From an uncultured Roseobacter sp. (GTDB lineage Bacteria; Pseudomonadota; Alphaproteobacteria; Rhodobacterales; Rhodobacteraceae): a DNA stretch of 64,000 bases. Location of the stretch: NCBI RefSeq assembly GCF_947499265.1, contig NZ_CANMNK010000002.1, positions 620,001 through 684,000 on the forward strand, in the 5' to 3' direction. Position numbers and translations under genes: made by a program. The notes under the pieces were generated by a model. It did no database searches. It saw only the letters and a list, made by a program, of their open reading frames with translations, and was not told where the DNA came from. Shown piece by piece: positions 1 to 8,426 of this stretch (positions are counted from its first letter, which is position 1; each line of letters starts with the position of its first letter).

Positions 1-231
1 CTGCAGATAGAGATCATCGATGACGGCCCGGGCCTGCCCGAAAGCATCAAGGGTGATGTGTTCGATCCGTTTGTATCGGGGCGTGAAAACGGAACGGGGC
101 TCGGCCTCGCATTGGTGAGCAAGATCGTGTCGGACCACAGTGGCTGGATTTCAGTCACCTCTGTGCCCGGTAGAACAGTATTTCGGATTTCCCTGCCCCG
201 CGCACCCAAAGGTGCGGCGCAAGACTTGTGA
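1..231 (+). CDS. ntrB: Nitrogen sensor histidine kinase NtrB, C-terminal end (partial)
   Basis: This is the last 76 codons of a gene that begins before the window. It encodes the end of a GHKL ATPase domain: the G1 box (DDGPGLP), the F box (DPFVSG) and the G2 box (NGTGLGLAL) are all readable, followed by a short tail. Its position directly before ntrC identifies it as NtrB, the cytoplasmic kinase that phosphorylates NtrC when nitrogen is short. The stop at 229-231 overlaps the Shine-Dalgarno sequence (aaggag) of ntrC, so the two genes are co-transcribed. The HisKA and PAS parts are outside the window, so the identification rests on the ATPase fragment plus context. Confidence 0.88.
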   Translation: MQIEIIDDGPGLPESIKGDVFDPFVSGRENGTGLGLALVSKIVSDHSGWISVTSVPGRTVFRISLPRAPKGAAQDL

Positions 232-244
232 AGGAGAGCTAACG

Positions 245-1609
245 ATGGACGGTACGGTATTGGTTGCAGATGACGACAGAACGATCAGGACCGTTCTGAC
301 ACAGGCCCTGACGCGCGCCGGGTGCAAGGTACATGCGACCTCCAGCCTGACCACGCTGATGCGATGGGTGGGCGAGGGTAAAGGCGATGTCGTGATCTCT
401 GACGTGATGATGCCTGATGGGAACGGTCTGGAGATGCTGCCCAAGATCGCGGATGACCGGCCCGGTCTGCCGGTGATCGTGATTTCAGCACAGAACACCA
501 TCATGACCGCCATTCAGGCAGCAGAGGCGGAGGCCTATGACTACCTGCCCAAACCCTTCGACCTGCCGGACCTGATGAAGCGAACAGCGCGCGCGCTGGA
601 AACACGACCGCAAAACCGACGGCTGCCCGAGGACGCCAATACCCGCCCTGACGAATTGCCTCTGGTAGGCCGTACGGCGGTGATGCAGGCGCTTTACCGG
701 GTGGTGGCGCGGGTGATGAACACGGATCTGCCGGTGCTGATCTGGGGCGAATCCGGGACCGGGAAGTCCCTGATCGCGCGCGCCATCCACGATTTCTCGG
801 ACCGGCGCAGTCTGCCCTTCATCACCGCCTCGATCGAAGAGCTGCAGGATCTTGAGGGGCCTGCGCGGCTGTTGGCGCGGGTGAAGGGGGGCACGCTTCT
901 GGTCGAAGAGATCGCCGATCTCCCCGCTGAGTTGCAAGCGCGGCTGGTCCATATGATGGACACGCCCGGCGAATATTCCCCGCGGTTCCTCGCCACCAGC
1001 CAGTCGGATCTGAACGCCGCGATGGAGGCGGGGCAGATGCGCAAGGACCTCTATTACCGGCTGAGTGGTGCCACCCTAACCGTGCCGGCGCTGCGGGAGC
1101 GTGTCGATGACATTCCCATCCTTGCGGATCACTTTCTGGCCAAGGCGGAGGCGTCGGGGGCGGCGCCACGTGAATTGTCGCGGGAAGCTGCCGAGATTTT
1201 CCGCAACTACAGTTGGCCCGGCAACGTGCGCCAGCTGGAAAACGCGGTCCGTCGCCTGGGTCTGACCAGCCGCGCCGCCGAAATCTCCGCCAGTGAGGTG
1301 GAGCAGGTCCTGGGCGCGCAGCCGGATCTTGAACCGATGCGCGCCTCGGGAAACACCGAAAAGCTGGGCGCGTCAGTGGAGCGTCATTTGCGGCGCTACT
1401 TCGACCTGCACGGGAATATGCTGCCCCCAGCCGGGCTCTACGCGCGGATTTTGCGCGAAGTTGAGGGGCCACTGATCGAAATTGCGCTCGAAGCAACCGG
1501 CGGAAATCAGGCGAAATGCGCTGATTTGCTTGGAATAAATCGAAATACCCTGCGAAAAAAGATTACCGACCTCGATATTGAGGTGACACGGCGCCGAAAA
1601 TTGATGTAA
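245..1609 (+). CDS. ntrC: Nitrogen regulation response regulator NtrC, GAFTGA-less
   Basis: A 454-residue response regulator partnered with NtrB. The start at 245 follows an aaggag site 8 nt upstream; an in-frame upstream start would run through ntrB. The receiver domain (1-118) has acidic residues near the N-terminus (DDD), phosphoacceptor Asp53 and Lys103. The AAA+ domain has Walker A GESGTGKS at 168-175 and Walker B-like [10 protein letters not shown] at 217-226. The C-terminus carries a Fis-type helix-turn-helix ([19 protein letters not shown]). The stretch between Walker A and Walker B is much shorter than in enteric NtrC and lacks GAFTGA, the sigma-54 contact loop. This matches the Rhodobacter capsulatus type, which is known to activate sigma-70 polymerase. 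Role: transcription of nitrogen-assimilation genes. Confidence 0.95.
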   Translation: MDGTVLVADDDRTIRTVLTQALTRAGCKVHATSSLTTLMRWVGEGKGDVVISDVMMPDGNGLEMLPKIADDRPGLPVIVISAQNTIMTAIQAAEAEAYDYLPKPFDLPDLMKRTARALETRPQNRRLPEDANTRPDELPLVGRTAVMQALYRVVARVMNTDLPVLIWGESGTGKSLIARAIHDFSDRRSLPFITASIEELQDLEGPARLLARVKGGTLLVEEIADLPAELQARLVHMMDTPGEYSPRFLATSQSDLNAAMEAGQMRKDLYYRLSGATLTVPALRERVDDIPILADHFLAKAEASGAAPRELSREAAEIFRNYSWPGNVRQLENAVRRLGLTSRAAEISASEVEQVLGAQPDLEPMRASGNTEKLGASVERHLRRYFDLHGNMLPPAGLYARILREVEGPLIEIALEATGGNQAKCADLLGINRNTLRKKITDLDIEVTRRRKLM

Positions 1610-1710
1610 AACTGCCACACAAAGCGTGGCCGATTGGGGACACCCCTGCTCAGGACCACAAAATAGAGCGGTACGGTGCCTTGGCGCCACATCATAAGTG
1701 AGGGCATCGG

Positions 1711-3969
1711 GTGAACCCCCGTGTAGAAAGGTCACTATGGCTGCGGCTGGGGCGTTTGCGCCGGATGCGCCGCATGCGGAACTTCACAACCCTGGGCCTT
1801 GTCGTTCTGGGGCCGCTTTTGGCGCTTTCGACCTATCTCGTGCTCGGTCCGGTGGGGCAAGCGGGCAATACGCTCGGGCTGCGCCTGATCCTGCTTGCCG
1901 ATTTGGTCTATATCCTCGTTGTCGCCGCTCTTGTGCTGGCCCAGGTCGGGCGATTGATCGCGGCGCGGCGGGCAAAATCAGCCGGGTCCCGGCTGCACCT
2001 GCGCCTGACCGGGGTCTTTGCCTTGATGGCCCTGATCCCCACGGTGACCGTGGCGATTTTTGCCGGTCTCACGATCAGCGTGGGGCTTGAGGGGTGGTTT
2101 TCGGACCGGGTGCGCGAGGTGGTCGGCAGCTCGCTTGCCGCCGCACAGGCCTATGAGGCTGAACAGCAGATCGATCTTGCCGAGGATGCGCTGGCCCTGG
2201 CACGCAGCCTGAATGAGGCGCGCCGCACCGGTATCAATGTGTCCGACAGTGAATTGCTGGGCGAGGGGCAGCGGCAAATCCAGCGCGGATTGCGCGAGGC
2301 CTATCTGATTGACGGCACCGGCGACATTCGGGCGCGGGGCGACCGATCTTATCTTTTCGATTTTGAGAAACCGACACAACAGCAACTGCTTGATGCAGAT
2401 GAGCAAGAAGTGCTGGTCATCGAAGATTGGGCCAACAGCGAATTCCGCGCCATCGTGCGCCTCTCCGCCTTTGTCGACCGGTTCCTTTACATCAGCCGCG
2501 ATGTCGATGGCGAAATCCTGTCGCTGCTGGATGAAACGCAGGAAACCGTGCGGCTCTACCAGCAACTCGAAAGCGAACGTGGGCGGCTGCTTTTTGATTT
2601 TGTGCTGCTTTATCTGGCCTTTGCGGTGATCCTGATCCTGGCGGCGATCTGGCTGGGCCTGTGGTTCGCGGAACGTCTGTCCGTGCCCGTGGGGCGTCTG
2701 ACCGGAGCCGCGCAGCAGGTCGGTGCGGGCGATCTCGATGTGCAGGTCCGCGAAGAGGAGGGCGATGATGAGATCGCCATGCTGGGGCGGTATTTCAACC
2801 AGATGACCAAGCAGTTGAAGGCGCAGCGCGAAACGCTGGTGGAAAACACCGAACAGATTGAACGCCGGCGGCGCCTCTTTGATTCCGTGCTGAGTTCCGT
2901 GACCTCCGGGGTCGTTGGGCTCGATCCGCAGGGACGGGTCACCTTCGTGAATAAATCCGCTGAACGATTGCTGGATTGGCAGGCGGGGCAGGAATCGCTC
3001 TCGCTCAAGGTGGCGGTGCCGGAGTTCGGGCCGATTTTTGAGACAATCACCCAGCCACATTACGAAGTGGCGCAGGGCGAGGTCAAAGTCACCCGGCAGA
3101 GGCGCTCGGAAAACCTGCTGGTGCGCATGGCCAAGCGGCGCTCGCAGGACGGTGCGCTGGAAGGCTATGTGGTCTCCTTTGACGATGTCACCGATCTGGT
3201 CAGCGCGCAGCGGATGGCGGCCTGGGGCGACGTCGCCCGGCGGATTGCGCATGAGATCAAGAACCCGCTGACCCCGATCCAATTGTCCGCTGAGCGGATC
3301 AAGCGCAAGTTTTCCCCGAAAGTGGGGGAGGACAGCGAGACGCTGGAACAGATGACCGATGTGATCGTGCGGCAAACCGGCGATCTGCGCCGCATCGTTG
3401 ATGAGTTTTCCAAATTTGCCCGGATGCCGGAACCGGACCGCAAGGCGTCGAACCTGACGGATCTGGTGCGCGATGCGGTTCTGCTTCAGCAGACCGGACA
3501 GCCCGATGTAAAGATCGACGCCGCCCTGCCGGATCGTGCGGTGACCGCTGATCTTGATGCGACGATGATCAGCCAAGCCTTGACAAACTTGATCAAGAAC
3601 GCCGGGGAAGCCATTGAAACCCTGAGTAAAAATGGCGTGCCAGATGGACATGTTCCGACCATTCAGATCCGGTTGAGCGTCGAGGACGATCGCGCCCGGA
3701 TCACGATTGCGGATAATGGGATCGGCCTGCCCGAAGACCGAGCGCGGCTTTTTGAACCCTATGTGACAACCCGAAGCGAGGGCACCGGTCTTGGCCTGCC
3801 CATCGTGAAAAAGATTATCGAAGAGCACGGCGGCAGCCTGTCGCTCGAAGATGCACCGGCCTTTGACGGCCAGACCCACGCGGGCGCCATGGCAGTGATC
3901 ACGCTGCCCTGTACAAGCGGCGCCGCAGAAACCGAACTCTCCCCAGTGCTGGAAGGAAATGACCCATGA
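1711..3969 (+). CDS. ntrY: Nitrogen regulation sensor histidine kinase NtrY
   Basis: A 752-residue membrane histidine kinase. The N-terminal third has several hydrophobic segments flanking a periplasmic sensor region. It is followed by a HAMP linker, a PAS domain (SVTSGVVGLD onward), a HisKA phosphoacceptor region (AHEIKNPLTPIQLSAERI) and a GHKL ATPase (NLIKNAGEA, DNGIGLPE, GTGLGLPIV). NtrY phosphorylates NtrX and is linked in alphaproteobacteria to nitrogen, redox and envelope control. The start is GTG at 1711 with only a weak upstream ribosome site, so the exact start is less certain. The stop overlaps the ntrX start as ATGA, indicating translational coupling. Confidence 0.94.
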   Translation: MNPRVERSLWLRLGRLRRMRRMRNFTTLGLVVLGPLLALSTYLVLGPVGQAGNTLGLRLILLADLVYILVVAALVLAQVGRLIAARRAKSAGSRLHLRLTGVFALMALIPTVTVAIFAGLTISVGLEGWFSDRVREVVGSSLAAAQAYEAEQQIDLAEDALALARSLNEARRTGINVSDSELLGEGQRQIQRGLREAYLIDGTGDIRARGDRSYLFDFEKPTQQQLLDADEQEVLVIEDWANSEFRAIVRLSAFVDRFLYISRDVDGEILSLLDETQETVRLYQQLESERGRLLFDFVLLYLAFAVILILAAIWLGLWFAERLSVPVGRLTGAAQQVGAGDLDVQVREEEGDDEIAMLGRYFNQMTKQLKAQRETLVENTEQIERRRRLFDSVLSSVTSGVVGLDPQGRVTFVNKSAERLLDWQAGQESLSLKVAVPEFGPIFETITQPHYEVAQGEVKVTRQRRSENLLVRMAKRRSQDGALEGYVVSFDDVTDLVSAQRMAAWGDVARRIAHEIKNPLTPIQLSAERIKRKFSPKVGEDSETLEQMTDVIVRQTGDLRRIVDEFSKFARMPEPDRKASNLTDLVRDAVLLQQTGQPDVKIDAALPDRAVTADLDATMISQALTNLIKNAGEAIETLSKNGVPDGHVPTIQIRLSVEDDRARITIADNGIGLPEDRARLFEPYVTTRSEGTGLGLPIVKKIIEEHGGSLSLEDAPAFDGQTHAGAMAVITLPCTSGAAETELSPVLEGNDP

Positions 3970-5378
3970 GCGATATTCTCATTGTAGACGACGAGCGTGA
4001 CATCCGGGAACTGATCTCGGACATCCTGATTGACGAGGGGTTTGCCACACGATTGGCCGGGAATTCGGATGATGCGATGGCGGCGATCAACGCCGAAGCG
4101 CCCGCGCTGATCATCCTGGACATCTGGCTGAAAGACAGCCGCATGGATGGCATCGATATCCTCAAGACGGTCAAACGCGACAATCCGGATGTGCCGGTGG
4201 TGATCATTTCCGGGCATGGCAATATCGAGATCGCGGTGGCGGCGATCAAACAGGGGGCCTACGATTTTATCGAAAAGCCCTTCAACATTGATCAGCTGCT
4301 GGTGGTGATCCGGCGGGCGATGGAAACTTCACGCCTGCGCCGCGAGAACCAGAGCCTGCGGCGGCGCGATGTCACCAGATCGGAGATGATCGGCACCTCG
4401 GCGGCCTTCCGGGCGCTGGTCAGTCAATTGGACAAGGTGACCAAATCCAACGGTCGGGTGATGCTGACGGGCCCCGCGGGTTGCGGTAAAGAGGTGGCCG
4501 CGCGCTACATTCACGCCAACTCCAACCGCGCCTCGGCGCCCTTTGTCACGGTCAATTGCGCCGGGGTGGCACCGGAGCGGATGGAAGAGGTGCTCTTTGG
4601 CCGCGAGACCGCAGAGCGCGGCGTGGAACCGGGGCTGCTCGAAGAGGCGCACGGTGGTGTGATCTACTTTGACGAAGTTGCCGATATGCCGGTGGGCACC
4701 CAGTCAAAAATTCTGCGCGTCCTGGTCGATCAGCAGTTTCAGCGCGTGGGCGGTAATGACAAGGTGCGTGTGGATCTGCGGGTGATCTCCTCGACCAACC
4801 GCGATCTGGAGCAGGCGATTGTGGCCGGGACCTTCCGCGAGGAGCTCTACCACCGTCTCAACGTCGTGCCGATTGCTGTGCCGTCACTGGAAGAGCGGCG
4901 CGAGGACATTCCGGCGCTGGCGGCGCATTTCATTGCGGAAATGAACGCGGTGCAGGGTCTGCCGATCCGCGAGATCAGCGAAGATGCAGAAGCGCTGATG
5001 CAGACCATGATCTGGCCTGGCAATGTGCGTCAGTTGAAAAACCTGGTGGAGCGGGTGCTGATCCTGGGCGATGAGAACGGCGCCATCGAGGCGCGCGAAC
5101 TGCCCGGCGTTGAAGAGGGCAGCGATGACGAGAACCGCGTGGTCTTGTCCGGGGCCTTGGCGACGCTGGCGTTGCGGGAGGCGCGTGAGGCGTTTGAGCG
5201 TGAATACCTGCTGACCCAGATCAACCGCTTTGGCGGTAACATTTCCCGCACGGCGAATTTCGTCGGCATGGAACGCTCAGCCCTGCACCGGAAGCTGAAG
5301 TCTCTGGGCGTGGTGACCTCGGCAAAATCCGGCACCCGGGTCGCGCATGTGGATGAGGAGGCGGACGCCGCCGAGTAA
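3966..5378 (+). CDS. ntrX: Nitrogen regulation response regulator NtrX
   Basis: A 470-residue response regulator, partner of NtrY. The receiver domain has Asp52 (IILDIWL) as phosphoacceptor and Lys104 (EKPF). The AAA+ domain has a Walker A-like GPAGCGKE at 169-176 and Walker B-like IYFDEVAD near 233-240. A Fis-type helix-turn-helix ends the protein (GNISRTANFVGMERSALHRKL). The GAFTGA loop that would touch sigma-54 is replaced by RETAERGVEPG after residue 212, as in other alphaproteobacterial NtrX proteins, so sigma-54 activation is not expected. The ATGA overlap with ntrY and the convergent gene two bases downstream mark the end of the ntr operon. Confidence 0.94.
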   Translation: MSDILIVDDERDIRELISDILIDEGFATRLAGNSDDAMAAINAEAPALIILDIWLKDSRMDGIDILKTVKRDNPDVPVVIISGHGNIEIAVAAIKQGAYDFIEKPFNIDQLLVVIRRAMETSRLRRENQSLRRRDVTRSEMIGTSAAFRALVSQLDKVTKSNGRVMLTGPAGCGKEVAARYIHANSNRASAPFVTVNCAGVAPERMEEVLFGRETAERGVEPGLLEEAHGGVIYFDEVADMPVGTQSKILRVLVDQQFQRVGGNDKVRVDLRVISSTNRDLEQAIVAGTFREELYHRLNVVPIAVPSLEERREDIPALAAHFIAEMNAVQGLPIREISEDAEALMQTMIWPGNVRQLKNLVERVLILGDENGAIEARELPGVEEGSDDENRVVLSGALATLALREAREAFEREYLLTQINRFGGNISRTANFVGMERSALHRKLKSLGVVTSAKSGTRVAHVDEEADAAE

Positions 5379-5379
5379 A

Positions 5380-6405
5380 TCAGCCCGTCAACTCGCCCAG
5401 AACATCGACCCCCTGCATGTTCAGGAAATGCAGCATGTCGATGAAAATCCAGTTTTCCGCGAGTTTGTCACCATCCCGCCGGTAGACGTCGACCACCCGC
5501 ATATCGGCGCGGGCCTCATTGACGGGCACCCCCATGAACCCGCCGGTGTTGCTCAGCGTCAGGTTGGGCCAGCCGAAAAAGCCGCCATAGGTGCCTTCCG
5601 CCATGCGGCAGAGATGCCCGTTGAACTCCCGTCCGGCGAGGCCGGTGCGAAACGGCTGCTGATGCTGGGCGATGTATCTGTCGATGGTGTAGGTGGCGCC
5701 GATGCCCGCCGGCCCCCACCAGATCATGTCATCATTCCAGTCCTGCGTCAGTTCTTCCTGCGGTATCAGTGGCTCATTAGCGGCATTCGCGTGATCTATG
5801 GAGCCAATCATGTGATTGATGCGTGCCAGGGTACGGGTGCCCTCGGTGGGGTCCTGCGGCTGGTGCAGCAGCCCGTCATGGGTCATCGGGCCGGGCTGGA
5901 CAAGGTGCACCCCGGTTTGCGGCGCCCGCAGCGGGTTGAGGCCCGCCTGCAGCATCAGGTGCAGCAGATCCACAAAGAGCGCGCTTTGCGTAATCTGGCC
6001 GCCGTCGACCTTGTTGAACTCCGCATAGCGCAGAAAACCCATCTTGCCGGTGGCCGGAATGTTCAGAAACGGCGCATCGAAAAGACCCATGAGATGGCCC
6101 ATCGAACAGGTCCATTGACCTGTGAAACCGTCCATTTCATTCAATCCTGCAAAGAAGATGTCTTCGCGGCGCTGCACCCTGGAGAAAGCGCTCAGAAACG
6201 GGACCCAGAAGGTTTCGGCAATCGCTTCAGGCCCTGTCTGCTCATGAAAGGGGTGCATGCCGTACCAGTGGCATTCCGGGTGCAGGCTTTGCCGCAGGAT
6301 ACCACCGACCGTGTCCGGCGTCGCCGCGGCCAGCGCCTTGTAGTGGCGTTGCACCAGAGATTTGGCGTTTTGCAGATCGGGCACGGGGAGATTCGTCATG
6401 TTCAT
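5380..6405 (-). CDS. SnoaL-like (NTF2-fold) protein with two domains
   Basis: A protein of about 341 residues with two SnoaL/NTF2-like halves: roughly residues 15-150 (LVQRHYKALAAATP... HPECHWYG) and 190-340 (second half ending VYRRDGDKLAENWIFIDMLHFL, a typical last strand of this fold). SnoaL-like domains form cone-shaped pockets used by polyketide cyclases, ester cyclases and dehydratases, but no substrate can be read here. No signal peptide is visible, so it should be cytoplasmic. A TTG at 6423 could add six residues; I chose the ATG at 6405 because no ribosome site supports the TTG. It is convergent with ntrX. Confidence 0.75.
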   Translation of the reverse strand: MNMTNLPVPDLQNAKSLVQRHYKALAAATPDTVGGILRQSLHPECHWYGMHPFHEQTGPEAIAETFWVPFLSAFSRVQRREDIFFAGLNEMDGFTGQWTCSMGHLMGLFDAPFLNIPATGKMGFLRYAEFNKVDGGQITQSALFVDLLHLMLQAGLNPLRAPQTGVHLVQPGPMTHDGLLHQPQDPTEGTRTLARINHMIGSIDHANAANEPLIPQEELTQDWNDDMIWWGPAGIGATYTIDRYIAQHQQPFRTGLAGREFNGHLCRMAEGTYGGFFGWPNLTLSNTGGFMGVPVNEARADMRVVDVYRRDGDKLAENWIFIDMLHFLNMQGVDVLGELTG

Positions 6406-6459
6406 GAGGCGCAGCTTTGACAAGGGCGTCGGCAGACTTCCAGCCCAAATGCGACGTGA

Positions 6460-6942
6460 TCAGCCCGGTTGGTTCACAATTTGCCAGGTGCCGTCCTGGT
6501 ATTTGATGGCGCAGCTTTGCGGGGTCAGGCGGGGCAGCACCCGGGTCGAGGCCTTTGGCGCTGCGCGGAAGACGGTGTTGGGGCAATTCGGAACGGTGGT
6601 CGGGGCATAGCCCTTGTCGAGCATGCACTGCTGCTCAGCGCGCGCGCGCAGGTTCGCGTTCACATCCACGGTATAGATGTCGCCTCGTTCAAAGCGCCCG
6701 TGTCGAATGTAGCAGTTTCCGGCGCCATCACAGTAGCGGCGCGCGGGAATGAAGATGGGTGGCTCCTGCCGGATCTGGTTGTTGACCGGCACATCCGACA
6801 GCGCGGAGATTTCGCATTGAAGCTCATCGGTCTGCAGGCGCGAGACCTCAGCACCTTCCTTGTAATAAATCGACAAGGGTGCGCAGGAGGCCAATGCCAT
6901 CACCCCGACAAAAACCGCAAAAGAGAGTCGCTGAGATACCAT
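6460..6942 (-). CDS. Small Cys-rich lipoprotein, unknown function
   Basis: About 160 residues. The start MVSQRLSF leads into a hydrophobic stretch and the lipobox LASC, so the protein should be a lipoprotein anchored through the Cys near residue 19. The mature part contains several further cysteines (LQCEI, RRYCDGAGNCYIR, QQCMLDKGY, NCPN, QSCAIKY), which suggests disulfides in the periplasm. I do not recognise a named family. The start at 6942 is chosen because it places the signal sequence at the N-terminus; longer in-frame starts do not. It is transcribed divergently from trkA. Confidence 0.7.
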   Translation of the reverse strand: MVSQRLSFAVFVGVMALASCAPLSIYYKEGAEVSRLQTDELQCEISALSDVPVNNQIRQEPPIFIPARRYCDGAGNCYIRHGRFERGDIYTVDVNANLRARAEQQCMLDKGYAPTTVPNCPNTVFRAAPKASTRVLPRLTPQSCAIKYQDGTWQIVNQPG

Positions 6943-7046
6943 GGTGATATTGTGGCGTGGATTGCGGCCAAGGACAATTGAATTGACCCCCCTTGGGCCA
7001 TCTGCCATTCAGAGTGTCGCGAAACGGCTCGAAGGACCTCATACGC

Positions 7047-8423
7047 ATGAAGGTGATTATCTGTGGCGCAGGGCAGGTGGGATGGCAGATTGCGCGCCAC
7101 CTTTCCGGCGAACGCAATGATGTCACGGTGGTCGACAACAACCCCGATCTGGTGCGGCGCGCGACCGATACGCTGGATGTGCAGGGGATCGCTGGGTTTG
7201 CGAGCTATCCGGATGTGCTGGACCGTGCCGGGGCCCGCGATGCCGAGATGGTCATCGCCGCGACTTATTCCGATGAGGTCAATATGGTCACCTGTCAGGT
7301 GGCGCATTCGGTGTTTGGCGTCAACCGCAAGATCGCCCGGCTGCGCAGCCGCTCTTACCTCGATGCCATCTATTCCGACCTCTACCGGCGCGATCATATG
7401 CCGATCGACGTGGTGATCAGCCCGGAAAAGGAGGTTGCCGCCGCCGCCTTGCAACGGCTGTCGGCCCCTGCCGCCTTTGACACAGAGATTTTCATGAACG
7501 GGCAGGCGCATCTGATGGGCATCACCATCGAAGAGGAATGCCCGGTGGTGAACACGCCCTTGCGGCAGCTCACGGATCTTTTTTCCACGCTGCGGGCCAC
7601 GGTGGTTGCGGTACGGCGCGAAGGCTCGCTCTTTGCGCCTGAAGCCAAGGACCAGCTTTTTGTCGGCGACGATTGCTATGTCTTCACCCATGTCGATGAC
7701 ATTCCGCGCACGCTGGAAATCTTTGGCAAAAGGGTCGCCAAGCAGGAACGTGTCGTGCTGGTGGGCGGCGGCAATGTGGGGCTGGCCGTGGCACAGACCC
7801 TGGAGGCCCGCGCCAAGCGCGTGCGCGCCAAGGTGATCGAGAAAAACCGCATTTGTGCTGAAAAGGCCGCGGAAGCGCTGGAGCGCACCATTGTGCTCAA
7901 TGGCGACGGGCTGGATGCGGCTCTTTTGGCTGAGGCGGGGATTTCACGGGCGGATGGCATGCTCGCCATCACCGATGATGATAAGACCAACATGCTGGCC
8001 TGTGTGCGCGCGAAGGCCGAGGGTTGCCCCTATACGATTGCGCTGATCAATGATCCGACGCTGGTGCCGTTGATGACACCCTTGGGCATCGACGCCTATA
8101 TCAATCCGCGCGCCACCACCGTCAGCTCGATCCTGCGCCATATCCGCCATGGTCGGGTGCGCGCCGTCTATTCCATCGGCGACGCCGAGGCCGAAGTGAT
8201 CGAGGCGGAGGTTCTGTCAACCTCGCCGCTCGCGGGCAAGCGCATATCGGATGTTGATTTCCCCGAGGGCGTTCTGGTGGGGGCCATCAAGAAGGGCGAC
8301 GAGGTGATCCGCCCGCTTGGCAGCACCCGGATCGACGAAGGCGATGTCGTCGCCATTTTCGCGCTGGCAGGTGATGTGCCGGAAGTGGAGCGGCTGTTGC
8401 AGGTCTCCATCGACTTTTTCTAA
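7047..8423 (+). CDS. trkA: Trk potassium system peripheral NAD-binding protein TrkA
   Basis: A 458-residue cytoplasmic regulator of the Trk potassium transporter. It has two RCK/Rossmann halves: the first starts MKVIICGAGQVGWQIA, the second starts near VVLVGGGNVGLAVAQ, and each is followed by a TrkA-C region. These bind NAD(H) or nucleotides and gate TrkH. The start at 7047 follows a gaagga site. The next gene, trkH, starts three bases after the stop, so both subunits are made from one message. Length and domain order match full-length TrkA rather than single-RCK KtrA. Confidence 0.95.
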   Translation: MKVIICGAGQVGWQIARHLSGERNDVTVVDNNPDLVRRATDTLDVQGIAGFASYPDVLDRAGARDAEMVIAATYSDEVNMVTCQVAHSVFGVNRKIARLRSRSYLDAIYSDLYRRDHMPIDVVISPEKEVAAAALQRLSAPAAFDTEIFMNGQAHLMGITIEEECPVVNTPLRQLTDLFSTLRATVVAVRREGSLFAPEAKDQLFVGDDCYVFTHVDDIPRTLEIFGKRVAKQERVVLVGGGNVGLAVAQTLEARAKRVRAKVIEKNRICAEKAAEALERTIVLNGDGLDAALLAEAGISRADGMLAITDDDKTNMLACVRAKAEGCPYTIALINDPTLVPLMTPLGIDAYINPRATTVSSILRHIRHGRVRAVYSIGDAEAEVIEAEVLSTSPLAGKRISDVDFPEGVLVGAIKKGDEVIRPLGSTRIDEGDVVAIFALAGDVPEVERLLQVSIDFF

Positions 8424-8426
8424 GCC

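Noticed and set aside
1978-3879. 633-codon open frame on the minus strand inside ntrY
   Set aside because: High-GC antisense shadow of a well-supported histidine kinase gene; no family motifs.
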